Below, in pieces: positions 52,332 through 60,584 of a stretch of 64,000 nucleotides of DNA. The notes beneath the pieces were generated by a model. That model had not been told where the DNA came from, did not search any database, and saw only the letters and a list, made by a program, of their open reading frames with translations. Made by a program: the position numbers and the translations under genes. This DNA is from SIG307 sp964545045 (lineage in GTDB: Bacteria; Bacillota; Clostridia; Lachnospirales; Lachnospiraceae): positions 1-64,000 of the forward strand of contig CAZJEN010000013.1 of assembly GCA_964545045.1 (NCBI GenBank), read 5' to 3'. Each line of letters begins with the position of its first letter. Within the stretch, counting starts at the first letter, position 1.

Positions 52332-53216
52332 TTACTCTTCAAAATACTCCTCTATCCCCTCTACAATTCCCTGTACCAGCTTTGCCTGATACTCCGGGTC
52401 TTGCAGTTTCCTATCCTCTTCTTCGTTCGTCATAAATCCTGCCTCGATTAATATGACAGGCATCTGTGCCCAGTTGGTTCCGGACAAATCATCTCTCTTA
52501 ACGATACCACGTTTCTTTGCTGCCGTGGCCTCACACATTTCATCCAGTACCGCCTGCGCAAGTCTCTTACTATCTCCGGAAAGCTCTGCCACGTAGGGAT
52601 TGTTCTCCGACGGATACAATACGGAAATTCCCTTTGCCGCCTCATTGTCGGCGCCGTCCGCATGAATGCGGATGTAAATGTCTGCCTTTGCCGCATTGGC
52701 AATCTCTGCCCGCTCTACATTACTGATATCGACTTCCGCTGTTTCTCTTGTCATTACCACTTCATAGCCCTCTGCAATCAATGCATTCTTCAATTGCAAG
52801 GAAAGCTCCAGTGTAAATACATGCTCCGGTACCTTCGTTAAAACACCTTGGGCACCTGAAGAAACCTTTGTTTTTTGTTCCGTAGCACCCGGTCCTACCG
52901 GTTCTTTTCCGTAGTTTCCTTTTGCCTGATGCCCCGGGTCAATAGCAATCACTTTTTCCTTCCTAACAATCGGCGTTGCTGTCGGTACCGGTGTGTTCGT
53001 TGGTTCCGGCACGGCCATCGGTGTCAGCATCAGCATAGCTTCCGGTTCTTCCGTCGGTGTCTGCATCACAGTCTCTTCCGGTTCTTCCGTTGGACTCGGT
53101 ACTGCTGTCATTGCAGGAACCTGCGTAACTTTCGGCACTGCCTCTTCTATCATCTGATTGCATCCTGTCATCCCCAGAATGCAACTCAATATTATTAACC
53201 CTATCCTTCGTTTCAT
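52332..53216 (-). CDS. N-acetylmuramoyl-L-alanine amidase lipoprotein (Amidase_3)
   Basis: A 294-residue lipoprotein. The signal ends in the lipobox GMTGC near residue 19. A Pro/Thr/Glu-rich linker (about 25-88) follows, with repeats of the type PTEEPEA and PTNTP. The catalytic Amidase_3 domain runs from about 90 to the end: zinc ligands in IAIDPGHQAKGN, then the glutamate and histidine region with IRIHADGADN and LIEAGFMTNEEED. It cleaves the amide between muramic acid and the peptide, as CwlD and AmiC do. The linker would span the wall. Confidence 0.93.
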   Translation of the reverse strand: MKRRIGLIILSCILGMTGCNQMIEEAVPKVTQVPAMTAVPSPTEEPEETVMQTPTEEPEAMLMLTPMAVPEPTNTPVPTATPIVRKEKVIAIDPGHQAKGNYGKEPVGPGATEQKTKVSSGAQGVLTKVPEHVFTLELSLQLKNALIAEGYEVVMTRETAEVDISNVERAEIANAAKADIYIRIHADGADNEAAKGISVLYPSENNPYVAELSGDSKRLAQAVLDEMCEATAAKKRGIVKRDDLSGTNWAQMPVILIEAGFMTNEEEDRKLQDPEYQAKLVQGIVEGIEEYFEE

Positions 53217-53240
53217 CTTCCTGCCTCCTTTGGCACTCTC

Positions 53241-53269
53241 ATTCTATCATAACTATCCGAGAAAAACAA
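53241..53269 (-). promoter_or_regulatory. Promoter of the amidase gene
   Basis: On the minus strand TTGTTT (53264-53269), a 17-bp spacer and TAGAAT (53241-53246). The -35 is weak. This and the divergent thiT promoter account for the 53217-53507 gap. Confidence 0.45.
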
Positions 53270-53312
53270 TAAAATTTCCTTTGCGGTTCAGTTCCTGTTC
53301 TTCAAAAAACTA

Positions 53313-53341
53313 TTGACAAAACAAAGGCGACTCGCTATACT
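53313..53341 (+). promoter_or_regulatory. Promoter of the TPP riboswitch-thiT unit
   Basis: Consensus TTGACA (53313-53318), a 17-bp spacer and TATACT (53336-53341), about 25 bp before the riboswitch. Confidence 0.75.
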
Positions 53342-53364
53342 AGCTTTTGTAAAATAACATATTT

Positions 53365-53507
53365 TGCTAGGGGAGCCCCATGCTGAGAGGTAGCTCTGTG
53401 CTACTGACCCTCATAACTTGATCCGGATAATTCCGGCGTAAGGAAGCAGACCATTTTCTATGGTTATTCATGGCCCCTCCTAAGCAGTTTGCAAGGAGGA
53501 TTTTTTT
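53365..53507 (+). promoter_or_regulatory. TPP riboswitch (THI element) controlling thiT
   Basis: The aptamer (53365-53448) has P1 arms TGCT/AGCA, the conserved CTGAGA, ACCC and CTTGATCCGGATAATTCCGGCGTAAGG-type core. The expression platform has CCTCCT (53476-53481) pairing with AGGAGG (53494-53499) followed by ATTTTTTT. The 3' arm is the ribosome site of thiT, and the following T run means the same hairpin could end transcription or hide the site. A competing ACCAT/ATGGT stem lies at 53450-53465. Thiamine pyrophosphate should turn thiT off. Confidence 0.92.
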
Positions 53508-54188
53508 ATGTTTATCGAACTGTTCAAAGAGGACGGATACGCCGCACTCACCCCTGCCGGGTACGTTGCCTGTGCGATGGTTGTATTATTGATTGTGGTA
53601 TTCGCCGCACTCTTTTCCAAGCAAAAAGAAAGTGCCAAACCACACTGGAAAGCAAAAAAACTTGTCTTTTCCGCCGTTTGTCTGGCACTGGCCTTTATTC
53701 TGTCTTATTTGCAGCCCTATAAACTGCCATGGGGTGGATCTGTCACCTTATTCAGTATGCTGTTTGTGTGCTTAATCGGCAACTGGTACGGTTTGCGCAC
53801 CGGTCTGACCGTAGCATTCACCTACAGTATCCTGCAGTTCCTTCAAGGCGGCGGCACCTATATTCTGACTCCGCTCCAGGTGTGCTGCGATTACTTTTTC
53901 GCCTTTACCGCATTGGGCTTTGCCGGTCTGTTTGCCGGAAAGAAAAACGGACTTATCAAAGGTTATCTTTTAGGAATCTTCCTCCGTGGTGCATTCCACT
54001 CCCTAGGTGGTTACCTGTATTGGATGGACTACATGCCGGACAACTTTCCGAAAGCATTGTCCGCCATCTATCCGATTGTATATAACTACTCTTACATCCT
54101 GATTGAAGGCGTAGTCACTGTGATAATCCTCTGCATTCCGGCAGTAAAAAGTACCTTTCACCGGATTAAGCAGATGACCGAAGAATAA
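53508..54188 (+). CDS. thiT: ECF thiamine transporter substrate subunit ThiT
   Basis: A 226-residue membrane protein of the ThiT/YuaJ family with about six hydrophobic segments. The marker is LGFAGLFAGKKNGLIKG, after LPWGGSVTLFSMLFVCLIGN (the PxGG that the family shows in its binding loop) and GGTYILTPLQVCCDYFFAF. It binds thiamine and works with the energising EcfT-EcfA module encoded elsewhere. The TPP riboswitch directly upstream confirms the substrate. It stands alone. Confidence 0.95.
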   Translation: MFIELFKEDGYAALTPAGYVACAMVVLLIVVFAALFSKQKESAKPHWKAKKLVFSAVCLALAFILSYLQPYKLPWGGSVTLFSMLFVCLIGNWYGLRTGLTVAFTYSILQFLQGGGTYILTPLQVCCDYFFAFTALGFAGLFAGKKNGLIKGYLLGIFLRGAFHSLGGYLYWMDYMPDNFPKALSAIYPIVYNYSYILIEGVVTVIILCIPAVKSTFHRIKQMTEE

Positions 54189-54207
54189 AAGAACCAATCA
54201 CCACTCC

Positions 54208-54233
54208 GAATCCGCAGTTTATGCTGCGGATTC
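54208..54233 (+). terminator. Terminator of thiT
   Basis: GAATCCGCAG (54208-54217) pairs with CTGCGGATTC (54224-54233) around a six-base loop, followed by TTTTAT. Confidence 0.85.
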
Positions 54234-54235
54234 TT

Positions 54236-55342
54236 TTATCTGCTTAAGAGAAGCCACAAACAACCCAATATCGCAAGTCCTCCGAGCACAATAGAAGCTA
54301 CCTTTACCGGTGAAATCGGAATCTTTCCGGAAACACTTCCGTTTTGCCCGTTCACTATAAAACGATACAACTTCCCCTTCACATCAAAGCAAATCACCCA
54401 TACCGGAAGCAACAGAAGCTTATATTGGATTCTTGCATAAGAAGTCGTCATCTTTAAATTCTTCACTTCATCGGCATTATACAACGCCAAAATTTTATTT
54501 CTGACATGTCTTTTTAGGCGTGCGGAGATTAATTCCTTCGCATTTTCCCAAGCATCCATTAAATCGACAGAATAGCGCTCCACCGCAAAACCTGCCAGAT
54601 ATTCCTGCCTGTAGGTTTTATTATCTTCTGTACGAAATGCTCTGCTTACATTCAGCAAATCCTGTTCGTGACGGGTGCTCCCGTCCACAACCTGATCATC
54701 AATAAATTCTTTGTATTCACCGCAGCATCCGCCCCAATTAATTACCGTTGCTCCTTTCGTCTTCTGATAACATACTCCGTAATCTGCATCATATGTAGTA
54801 TCGGTATGGGTATCAAAGGTCCAACACGGCACATAAATCCCCTTAAATTTTTTTGGTTGTACAGACTCCTTTACTTCCTTCCGGCAAAACCATTTCTTCC
54901 GAATCCATGTTTCAAACCGTTCTGCCGCTTGCTTCGCATCCAGTTCGAATACACAAACGCCTCCCGGAGCCAAAATATTCTCAGTCTGTACCTCCGTCAC
55001 CCGACTTGACCCGCAATACAAACATCCTTCTAATGCATCCGCCGCATCATAAATCATTTCTATGCCGCAATTTTCACAACGCACCGTCTTCTTCTCTACG
55101 CCCCAGTCATGATTTCCCTTCCGCTCCGCATAGATAAAATCCTGCTCATCTGCACATATATCCTCCTCATTTCGGGATAAAACCGGCTCCACATAGTCAC
55201 AACTCAAACAGCGAAGTTTTCCTTCCTTCGGATCAAACTCCATAAAGCCTCGACACTTCGGGCATTTTCTGCCTGAATCCTTTTTCGTCTCCGCGATTGT
55301 CGACTCCCTATATTCTCCCATTTCAGCTGTCTCTTGTTCCAT
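54236..55342 (-). CDS. Zinc-ribbon membrane protein, YdjG-like
   Basis: A 368-residue protein. Residues about 25-50 hold a TFIIB-type ribbon (CPKCRGFMEF then CLSCDYV), a second CX2C pair lies near residue 90, and the middle carries IYVPCWTFDTHTDTTYDADY. One membrane helix (about 345-365) ends the chain. This architecture recalls B. subtilis YdjG, which with YdjH recruits the membrane-stress protein PspA. The next gene upstream encodes an SPFH protein like YdjI. No PspA or YdjH gene is adjacent. The ATG at 55342 follows GAGGGGGAATG. Confidence 0.75.
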   Translation of the reverse strand: MEQETAEMGEYRESTIAETKKDSGRKCPKCRGFMEFDPKEGKLRCLSCDYVEPVLSRNEEDICADEQDFIYAERKGNHDWGVEKKTVRCENCGIEMIYDAADALEGCLYCGSSRVTEVQTENILAPGGVCVFELDAKQAAERFETWIRKKWFCRKEVKESVQPKKFKGIYVPCWTFDTHTDTTYDADYGVCYQKTKGATVINWGGCCGEYKEFIDDQVVDGSTRHEQDLLNVSRAFRTEDNKTYRQEYLAGFAVERYSVDLMDAWENAKELISARLKRHVRNKILALYNADEVKNLKMTTSYARIQYKLLLLPVWVICFDVKGKLYRFIVNGQNGSVSGKIPISPVKVASIVLGGLAILGCLWLLLSR

Positions 55343-55424
55343 CTTTTCATTCCCCCTCATCCGTCTTTTCCTAACAACAAACGGTACAGATGAACACACC
55401 TGTACCGCCTGAAATCATCTCATA

Positions 55425-56810
55425 TTACTGAATATCATCGTCTGTGAACTTGTCACCGCATTCCGGACAGAACTTCGGCGGGTTCTTCGGATCTTCCGGT
55501 TCCCAACCGCACTTATCACAGCGATACAACAGAGCTCCTGCCGGCTTCTTTGTACCACACTCCGAACAGAACTTGCCCTTGTTCACCGCGCCGCAGGTAC
55601 AGGTCCAAACGCCTGCCATCGGCTTCGGTGTACCGCACTCGGTACAGAACTTACCGGTACAAACCGCACCACAGGTACAGGTCCAGCTGTCTGCTGCCGG
55701 AGTCTGAGGTGTCTGTTGAGTCTGAACAGCCGCCCCAACCATCGGTTGCTGTACCATTCCGTTATTCGGCATATTGTTATTCTGCATTCCGTTATTACCC
55801 ATTATGCCACCCACCATGGCCGCCGGATTCATTCCCATTGCATTTCCCATCATGCCCATACCGAACAATCCGTTGAAAGAACCGCTTTCATTACCGCCTG
55901 CGGTTTCCATTGCACCGATTACATCCTTTGCAATATCTCTCTGATTCATTCTGGCATCACTGGAATACAGCTTATCGGTCTCGAACTTATCCAACCATTC
56001 CTGATCCTCCTCAGGTAAGGTCATGGACTGTACATTAATGGTGCCGAACTCGATACCGCGCTTCTCATACCATTCTTCCTGCAATGCGGTCTTCATCTCT
56101 TTGCCCAGTTCAAGACCGGCATTGATTAAATCACCGTAATGATACCCCTGCTTAGCAAGACTGCCAAATGCCGGCTGTAATGCCGTTACCATACTGGAAC
56201 GCAAGAAGCTGAAAAGTTCTGCCTTTTCATAAGAATCGGAAACATTGGCTGCCACAGTCTTATAAAACGCAATCGGATTCTTTATACAGAAAGTAAACTC
56301 TCCGTTACAACGAATACGCAAGGTCTTCGGAATACTGGAGGACGGGTCCGGGTAAAAGCGATACTGAATCGGTTGCTGGGTACCGAACTTGTTATCAAAG
56401 ATTTCACGGATATTTACATAGTAAACTCTCTGGTCCTTTGCAACATCTCCGCCGGTAGTAACACGTCTGAAAAAGGTCTCCCAGTACTTCTTTAAGTTCT
56501 CACCAAGACTGCCGTAAAAGATACTCGGCTCGGTAGAACTGTCGTAAATGTATTCTCCTGCCTCAGCACATACCTCCGCAATACGGCCCTGGTCAATAAT
56601 TAACATACACTGACCTTCGTTTACGGCAATAATAGAACCATTGGAAATAACGTTATCCGTGCCCTTCTTATTGGAGGACTTGCCGGAAACTTTCTTCTCG
56701 CCTTTTACCATTAAAGTGTCATCATCCAAGCGGTCGCAGTAGAAATACTCACGCCAGGTATCTGCGAACACATCCTGAAATGCATTCTTTGCTGCATTAA
56801 TTAATCCCAT
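55425..56810 (-). CDS. SPFH-domain protein with C-terminal zinc ribbons, YdjI-like
   Basis: A 461-residue cytoplasmic protein. Residues about 30-270 are an SPFH/band-7 domain of the virion-core-protein-like type (INEGQCMLIIDQGRI near the start). A Gly/Asn/Met-rich low-complexity link (about 300-365) follows, then three zinc ribbons with CTCGAVCTGKFCTECG, CTCGAVNKGKFCSECG and CDKCGWEP...CPECGDKF. B. subtilis YdjI has the SPFH part and one ribbon, so the extra ribbons are a difference. A short hairpin, CCCGCTATGCGGG (56825-56837), precedes its ribosome site. Confidence 0.88.
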   Translation of the reverse strand: MGLINAAKNAFQDVFADTWREYFYCDRLDDDTLMVKGEKKVSGKSSNKKGTDNVISNGSIIAVNEGQCMLIIDQGRIAEVCAEAGEYIYDSSTEPSIFYGSLGENLKKYWETFFRRVTTGGDVAKDQRVYYVNIREIFDNKFGTQQPIQYRFYPDPSSSIPKTLRIRCNGEFTFCIKNPIAFYKTVAANVSDSYEKAELFSFLRSSMVTALQPAFGSLAKQGYHYGDLINAGLELGKEMKTALQEEWYEKRGIEFGTINVQSMTLPEEDQEWLDKFETDKLYSSDARMNQRDIAKDVIGAMETAGGNESGSFNGLFGMGMMGNAMGMNPAAMVGGIMGNNGMQNNNMPNNGMVQQPMVGAAVQTQQTPQTPAADSWTCTCGAVCTGKFCTECGTPKPMAGVWTCTCGAVNKGKFCSECGTKKPAGALLYRCDKCGWEPEDPKNPPKFCPECGDKFTDDDIQ

Positions 56811-56874
56811 ACTTACTCCTTCCTCCCGCTATGCGGGGTTCCCTTTTCCTTTGCGTTGTAACGCCGTTTATATA

Positions 56875-58113
56875 CTATTCGTACATCGGATACTTCTTCG
56901 TAATAGATTCAACAATAGCTCTTGCCTCGTCGGTTGCTTCCTTCTTATCGATGGTGAGAGCAATTGCCTTTGCTACCTGTGCCATATCATCAGCGTTTAA
57001 GCCGCGGGTGGTAGCTGCCGCCGTACCGAGACGGATACCGCTGGTAACAAACGGAGATGCCGGATCGTTCGGAATGGAGTTCTTGTTACAGGTAATGTTC
57101 ACTGCATCAAGAAGCTTCTCTGCTTCCTTACCGGTTACACCCTTGCTCTGAAGGTCAACTAACATTAAGTGGTTGTCGGTACCGCCGGATACAAGGTTGA
57201 AGCCCTCTGCCAGCAAGCCCTTTGCCAAAGCCTGAGCATTGGTAACGATGTTCTGTGCATATACCTTGAAGTCCGGAGACAATGCTTCCTTGAAGCAAAC
57301 TGCCTTAGCTGCAATCACATGCATCAGCGGTCCGCCCTGGATGCCCGGGAATACACACTTGTTTAACTTATGCTCTTCTGCAAACTCTGCGGAAGAAAGA
57401 ATCATACCGCCACGCGGTCCTCTCAAGGTCTTGTGGGTGGTCGTGGTAGTTACGTGAGCGTACGGAATCGGGCTCTCGTGTACACCGCCTGCGATAAGTC
57501 CTGCGATATGTGCCATATCTACCATCAAATATGCACCAACCTCATCCGCGATTTCACGGAATCTCTTGAAATCAATCTTTCTTGCATATGCGGAAGCACC
57601 GGCAATAATCATCTTCGGCTTTGCTTCCTTTGCAATACGAAGTACTTCGTCATAATCGATGAAACCATCATCATTTACACCGTACGGTACGATGTTGAAG
57701 TAGGAACCGGAGAAGTTTACCGGGCTCCCGTGTGAAAGATGACCGCCGTGTGCAAGGTTCATACCGAGAACGGTATCGCCCGGCTGTAACAGTGCAAAGA
57801 ACACCGCCATATTTGCCTGTGCACCGGAATGCGGCTGTACGTTTGCATAAGTACATCCGTAAAGCTCCTTTGCACGCTCGATTGCTAAATTCTCAACGAT
57901 ATCTACGCACTCACATCCGCCGTAGTAACGCTTTCCCGGATACCCTTCGGCATACTTGTTGGTTAACGGGCTACCCATTGCTGCCATAACAGCCTTGCTG
58001 ACAAAGTTCTCGGATGCAATCAGCTCGATATTTTTTCTCTGACGACCGAGTTCTAAGTCCATTGCCTTTGCCACATCGGCATCAGCTCTCATTACTTCTT
58101 CAAAAGAATACAT
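56875..58113 (-). CDS. glyA: Serine hydroxymethyltransferase
   Basis: A 412-residue PLP enzyme, the usual length. It has IELIASENFVSKAVM, EGYPGKRYYGG, the PLP lysine in VTTTTTHKTLRGPRGG (about residue 225) and LGTAAATTRGL near the end. It interconverts serine and glycine with tetrahydrofolate. Codon choice is strongly biased, as for highly expressed genes. It lies 24 bp after the DegV gene. No glycine riboswitch precedes it. Confidence 0.98.
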   Translation of the reverse strand: MYSFEEVMRADADVAKAMDLELGRQRKNIELIASENFVSKAVMAAMGSPLTNKYAEGYPGKRYYGGCECVDIVENLAIERAKELYGCTYANVQPHSGAQANMAVFFALLQPGDTVLGMNLAHGGHLSHGSPVNFSGSYFNIVPYGVNDDGFIDYDEVLRIAKEAKPKMIIAGASAYARKIDFKRFREIADEVGAYLMVDMAHIAGLIAGGVHESPIPYAHVTTTTTHKTLRGPRGGMILSSAEFAEEHKLNKCVFPGIQGGPLMHVIAAKAVCFKEALSPDFKVYAQNIVTNAQALAKGLLAEGFNLVSGGTDNHLMLVDLQSKGVTGKEAEKLLDAVNITCNKNSIPNDPASPFVTSGIRLGTAAATTRGLNADDMAQVAKAIALTIDKKEATDEARAIVESITKKYPMYE

Positions 58114-58136
58114 GACTTGTCCTTCCCTTCGTTAAA

Positions 58137-59018
58137 TTAAAATTTATAATTCTCACCAAGAAATACTAGTGCGAACATTCCGCTTCCTACATGCGTACCG
58201 ATAATCGGTCCCACATTGGCAATAATAACGTCTTTTACAAGACCCTCGGACAACAACTGTTCCTTTAACTGCTCCGCAATCTCCGGTGCATCTGCATGTC
58301 CCACAAATACCGTCTGATTTGCCGCATCAATACCATCGCTTATCAGACGTTCCTTCAGGTAATCCATACCCTTTTTGGTACCCCGTACCTTAGCTACTAC
58401 CGTAAGCTTTCCTTCCGGATCCACCGAAAGCACCGGTTTAATCTTAAGGGCGGTACCTACTGCTGCCTCAAAACCGCTTAAGCGACCGCCACGCTTTAGG
58501 TGCAACAAATCGTCTACGGTAAACCAATGACACACCTTGGTGCAGTTCTTCTTCACAAAGTCCGCCACCTCATCAAAGGACTTTCCTTCCTTTCGAAGCA
58601 TTCCCGCCAAATATACGAGATATCCTTCTCCGATGGATGCACAAAGAGAGTCAATACAAACAATTTTGCGGTCCGGATATATTTCCAAAAGATCCTCCGC
58701 AATTAAACATGCAGAATTATACGTTCCGCTTAAACCGGAGGAAAAAGCAATGTACAATACGTCCTTTCCTGCTTTCAAATACTTCTCAAAAACCTCTTTA
58801 AATACAATCGGGGTAATCTGACTGGTTACAGCCTCTTCTCCCGCACTTAACTTCGTATAAAACTCCTTACAGGACAACGCCTTCTCGTCAGGGTGGTACA
58901 AATAATCCTCTTCGCCGACTCTGACATTCATAGGAATCACCTCAAGACCGAGTTCCTCTATGATATGCTGCGGCAAATCACCGGTTGCACCGCTCACAAC
59001 TACATAACTGTCGTTCAT
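58137..59018 (-). CDS. DegV-family fatty-acid-binding protein
   Basis: A 293-residue DegV protein. The fatty-acid-binding motifs are the opening VVVSGATGDLPQHII, TSQITPIVFKEVF, IAFSSGLSGTYNSA and KRGGRLSG near residue 185, with ANVGPIIGTHVGSG at the end. Such proteins hold acyl chains for the FakA kinase or unknown partners. The usual DSTADLP reads SGATGDLP. The ATG at 59018 follows GGAGG; an earlier start is out of register with the site. glyA follows 23 bp downstream. Confidence 0.93.
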   Translation of the reverse strand: MNDSYVVVSGATGDLPQHIIEELGLEVIPMNVRVGEEDYLYHPDEKALSCKEFYTKLSAGEEAVTSQITPIVFKEVFEKYLKAGKDVLYIAFSSGLSGTYNSACLIAEDLLEIYPDRKIVCIDSLCASIGEGYLVYLAGMLRKEGKSFDEVADFVKKNCTKVCHWFTVDDLLHLKRGGRLSGFEAAVGTALKIKPVLSVDPEGKLTVVAKVRGTKKGMDYLKERLISDGIDAANQTVFVGHADAPEIAEQLKEQLLSEGLVKDVIIANVGPIIGTHVGSGMFALVFLGENYKF

Positions 59019-59063
59019 CTCTACCTCCATTACCGTTCGGGGTATTTTTATTCATACTTACTT

Positions 59064-59092
59064 AGTATACCACAGTAAAGTGTAAAATACAA
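59064..59092 (-). promoter_or_regulatory. Promoter of the degV-glyA unit
   Basis: On the minus strand TTGTAT (59087-59092), a 17-bp spacer and TATACT (59064-59069). Confidence 0.6.
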
Positions 59093-59142
59093 GTATACCG
59101 ACGTTTTTTTACAAGTTTCTGCGGTTCTCCTTACCGTTTCAC

Positions 59143-59643
59143 TTAATAAGAACGGATAGTATCGCTTCCGTCATCCCCGGTATTTTTGATTTCACGGATT
59201 TCCACATAATATCCGCCTTCTCCTACCGGAACCAATACACGCTCTCCTACTTTCTTTCCGTATACTGCTTTTCCTAAAGGAGATTCGATACTGATGAGAT
59301 TTTTCAAAGAATTGCCTCGGATAGATGTTACAAGACGAAACTCCTCGCATTCGTCATCCTCCTCGAAATACAGCGTCACCGTATTGTTCAGTCCCACCTC
59401 ATCCGTTGCGGACTCTTCGGAAATAATCTCCGCAGTCCGAATCATTCTCTCCAGATAACGAATCCGGCTTTCGTTTTTATTTTTATCCTTCTTTGCTGCA
59501 TGATATTCAAAATTCTCACTCAAATCCCCGTGAGCTCTGGCTTCCTTTACCGCTTCAAGCGCCTCCTTACGCACCACCAACTTTCTATGCTCGATTTCCG
59601 CCTCGATACGCTCCACATCTTTTTCTGTCAACTGTTCCCGCAT
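59143..59643 (-). CDS. greA: GreA-family transcription elongation factor
   Basis: A 166-residue GreA/GreB protein. The N-terminal coiled coil (about 1-75) carries the acidic tip ARAHGDLSENFEYHAAK, which in Gre factors stimulates cleavage of backtracked RNA in RNA polymerase. The C-terminal FKBP-like domain has SIESPLGKAVYGKKVGERV. The chain is a little longer than usual at the C-terminus. A paralogue may exist elsewhere, so the gene could be a second Gre factor. Confidence 0.92.
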   Translation of the reverse strand: MREQLTEKDVERIEAEIEHRKLVVRKEALEAVKEARAHGDLSENFEYHAAKKDKNKNESRIRYLERMIRTAEIISEESATDEVGLNNTVTLYFEEDDECEEFRLVTSIRGNSLKNLISIESPLGKAVYGKKVGERVLVPVGEGGYYVEIREIKNTGDDGSDTIRSY

Positions 59644-59717
59644 ACTGTATCCTCTCTCTTCTCTGCTTTTTATTTTAACAAACTGCCTTGTTTCTGATTT
59701 ACTGTTTCCGGCACTTT

Positions 59718-60569
59718 TTATAAATCCACCTCATAAAAAAACGGTCTTTCTTTCAATGTTTCATTGGGTGAATGAAGGGCTAAATACCGTTTTCCGTCCA
59801 GGCCCGTAAAAATCATTCCGTGTCCGCCGTCCTTTGCAAACAACAACTCCGACTCCGGCTTCCAATCATTCCGAAACTCACCTTGCTCCGGAGACGCCAA
59901 CGCCACGCAATACTGATTTCCCGCCGCAAAGCTGGACCAGATCATCCGAAGCCTTCCCTCCTTATCCCGAAACAAAAACGGCCCATCCGTAACATAGATT
60001 TCACCCTTTCTCGGATGCTGAAAACCTGCCACCGCAGGCTTTGCATCGGTAGCCCGGAACAAAAGTCGCGGTTCTCCCACCGGTGCCTTTAAATCCTTTG
60101 TCAGCTCCACCGCACATACCGTACCGTCACCGTTGGTATCTTCCCATTCATGGCAAAATACCATGTACGGTATCCCGTCCGTATCCACATAAAGCGTCCC
60201 GTCAAGGGATGCCCACTCCTTCGGCGTAATCGAACCTTCGCTGTAAGGTACAAACGGTCCCAACGGACTTTCTGCCCTTAAGCAATGGGTACCTCTTCCC
60301 ACACTGTCCGTAAAGAAGGAAGCAAACATATAGAATGCCCCGTCATACGCATATACCTCCGGTGCCCAATAATTTTTATGGGGAGCAAAGTCCGCCGGCT
60401 TATGAAACACCTCAAAAGGTCCTTCAAACTCCTCCAAGTCCGTTCCCACATAACAATCAAACCCATCAGCCTCTCCCCAACAGGTCGCACCTCTGGTCCC
60501 ATATAAGTAATATTTCCCGTCATGCACCAGCACAAAAGGGTCTCTGATGTTAATCTCGTCTCTTTTCAT
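59718..60569 (-). CDS. GH43-family glycosidase (cytoplasmic)
   Basis: A 283-residue five-bladed beta-propeller glycosidase. The catalytic aspartate is in NIRDPFVLVHDGKYYLYGT, the second in ASLDGTLYVD and the acid region in YVTDGPFLFRDKEG. Length is on the short side for GH43 and no signal peptide or accessory module is present. The likely activity is beta-xylosidase or alpha-arabinofuranosidase on imported fragments. It lies 15 bp after the LuxC-like gene, the last gene of that operon. Confidence 0.85.
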   Translation of the reverse strand: MKRDEINIRDPFVLVHDGKYYLYGTRGATCWGEADGFDCYVGTDLEEFEGPFEVFHKPADFAPHKNYWAPEVYAYDGAFYMFASFFTDSVGRGTHCLRAESPLGPFVPYSEGSITPKEWASLDGTLYVDTDGIPYMVFCHEWEDTNGDGTVCAVELTKDLKAPVGEPRLLFRATDAKPAVAGFQHPRKGEIYVTDGPFLFRDKEGRLRMIWSSFAAGNQYCVALASPEQGEFRNDWKPESELLFAKDGGHGMIFTGLDGKRYLALHSPNETLKERPFFYEVDL

Positions 60570-60584
60570 AGCAAACTCCTTCTG

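Noticed and set aside
58114..58136. A glycine riboswitch before glyA
   Set aside because: Only 23 bp separate degV and glyA, and no aptamer is visible further upstream at the degV promoter.
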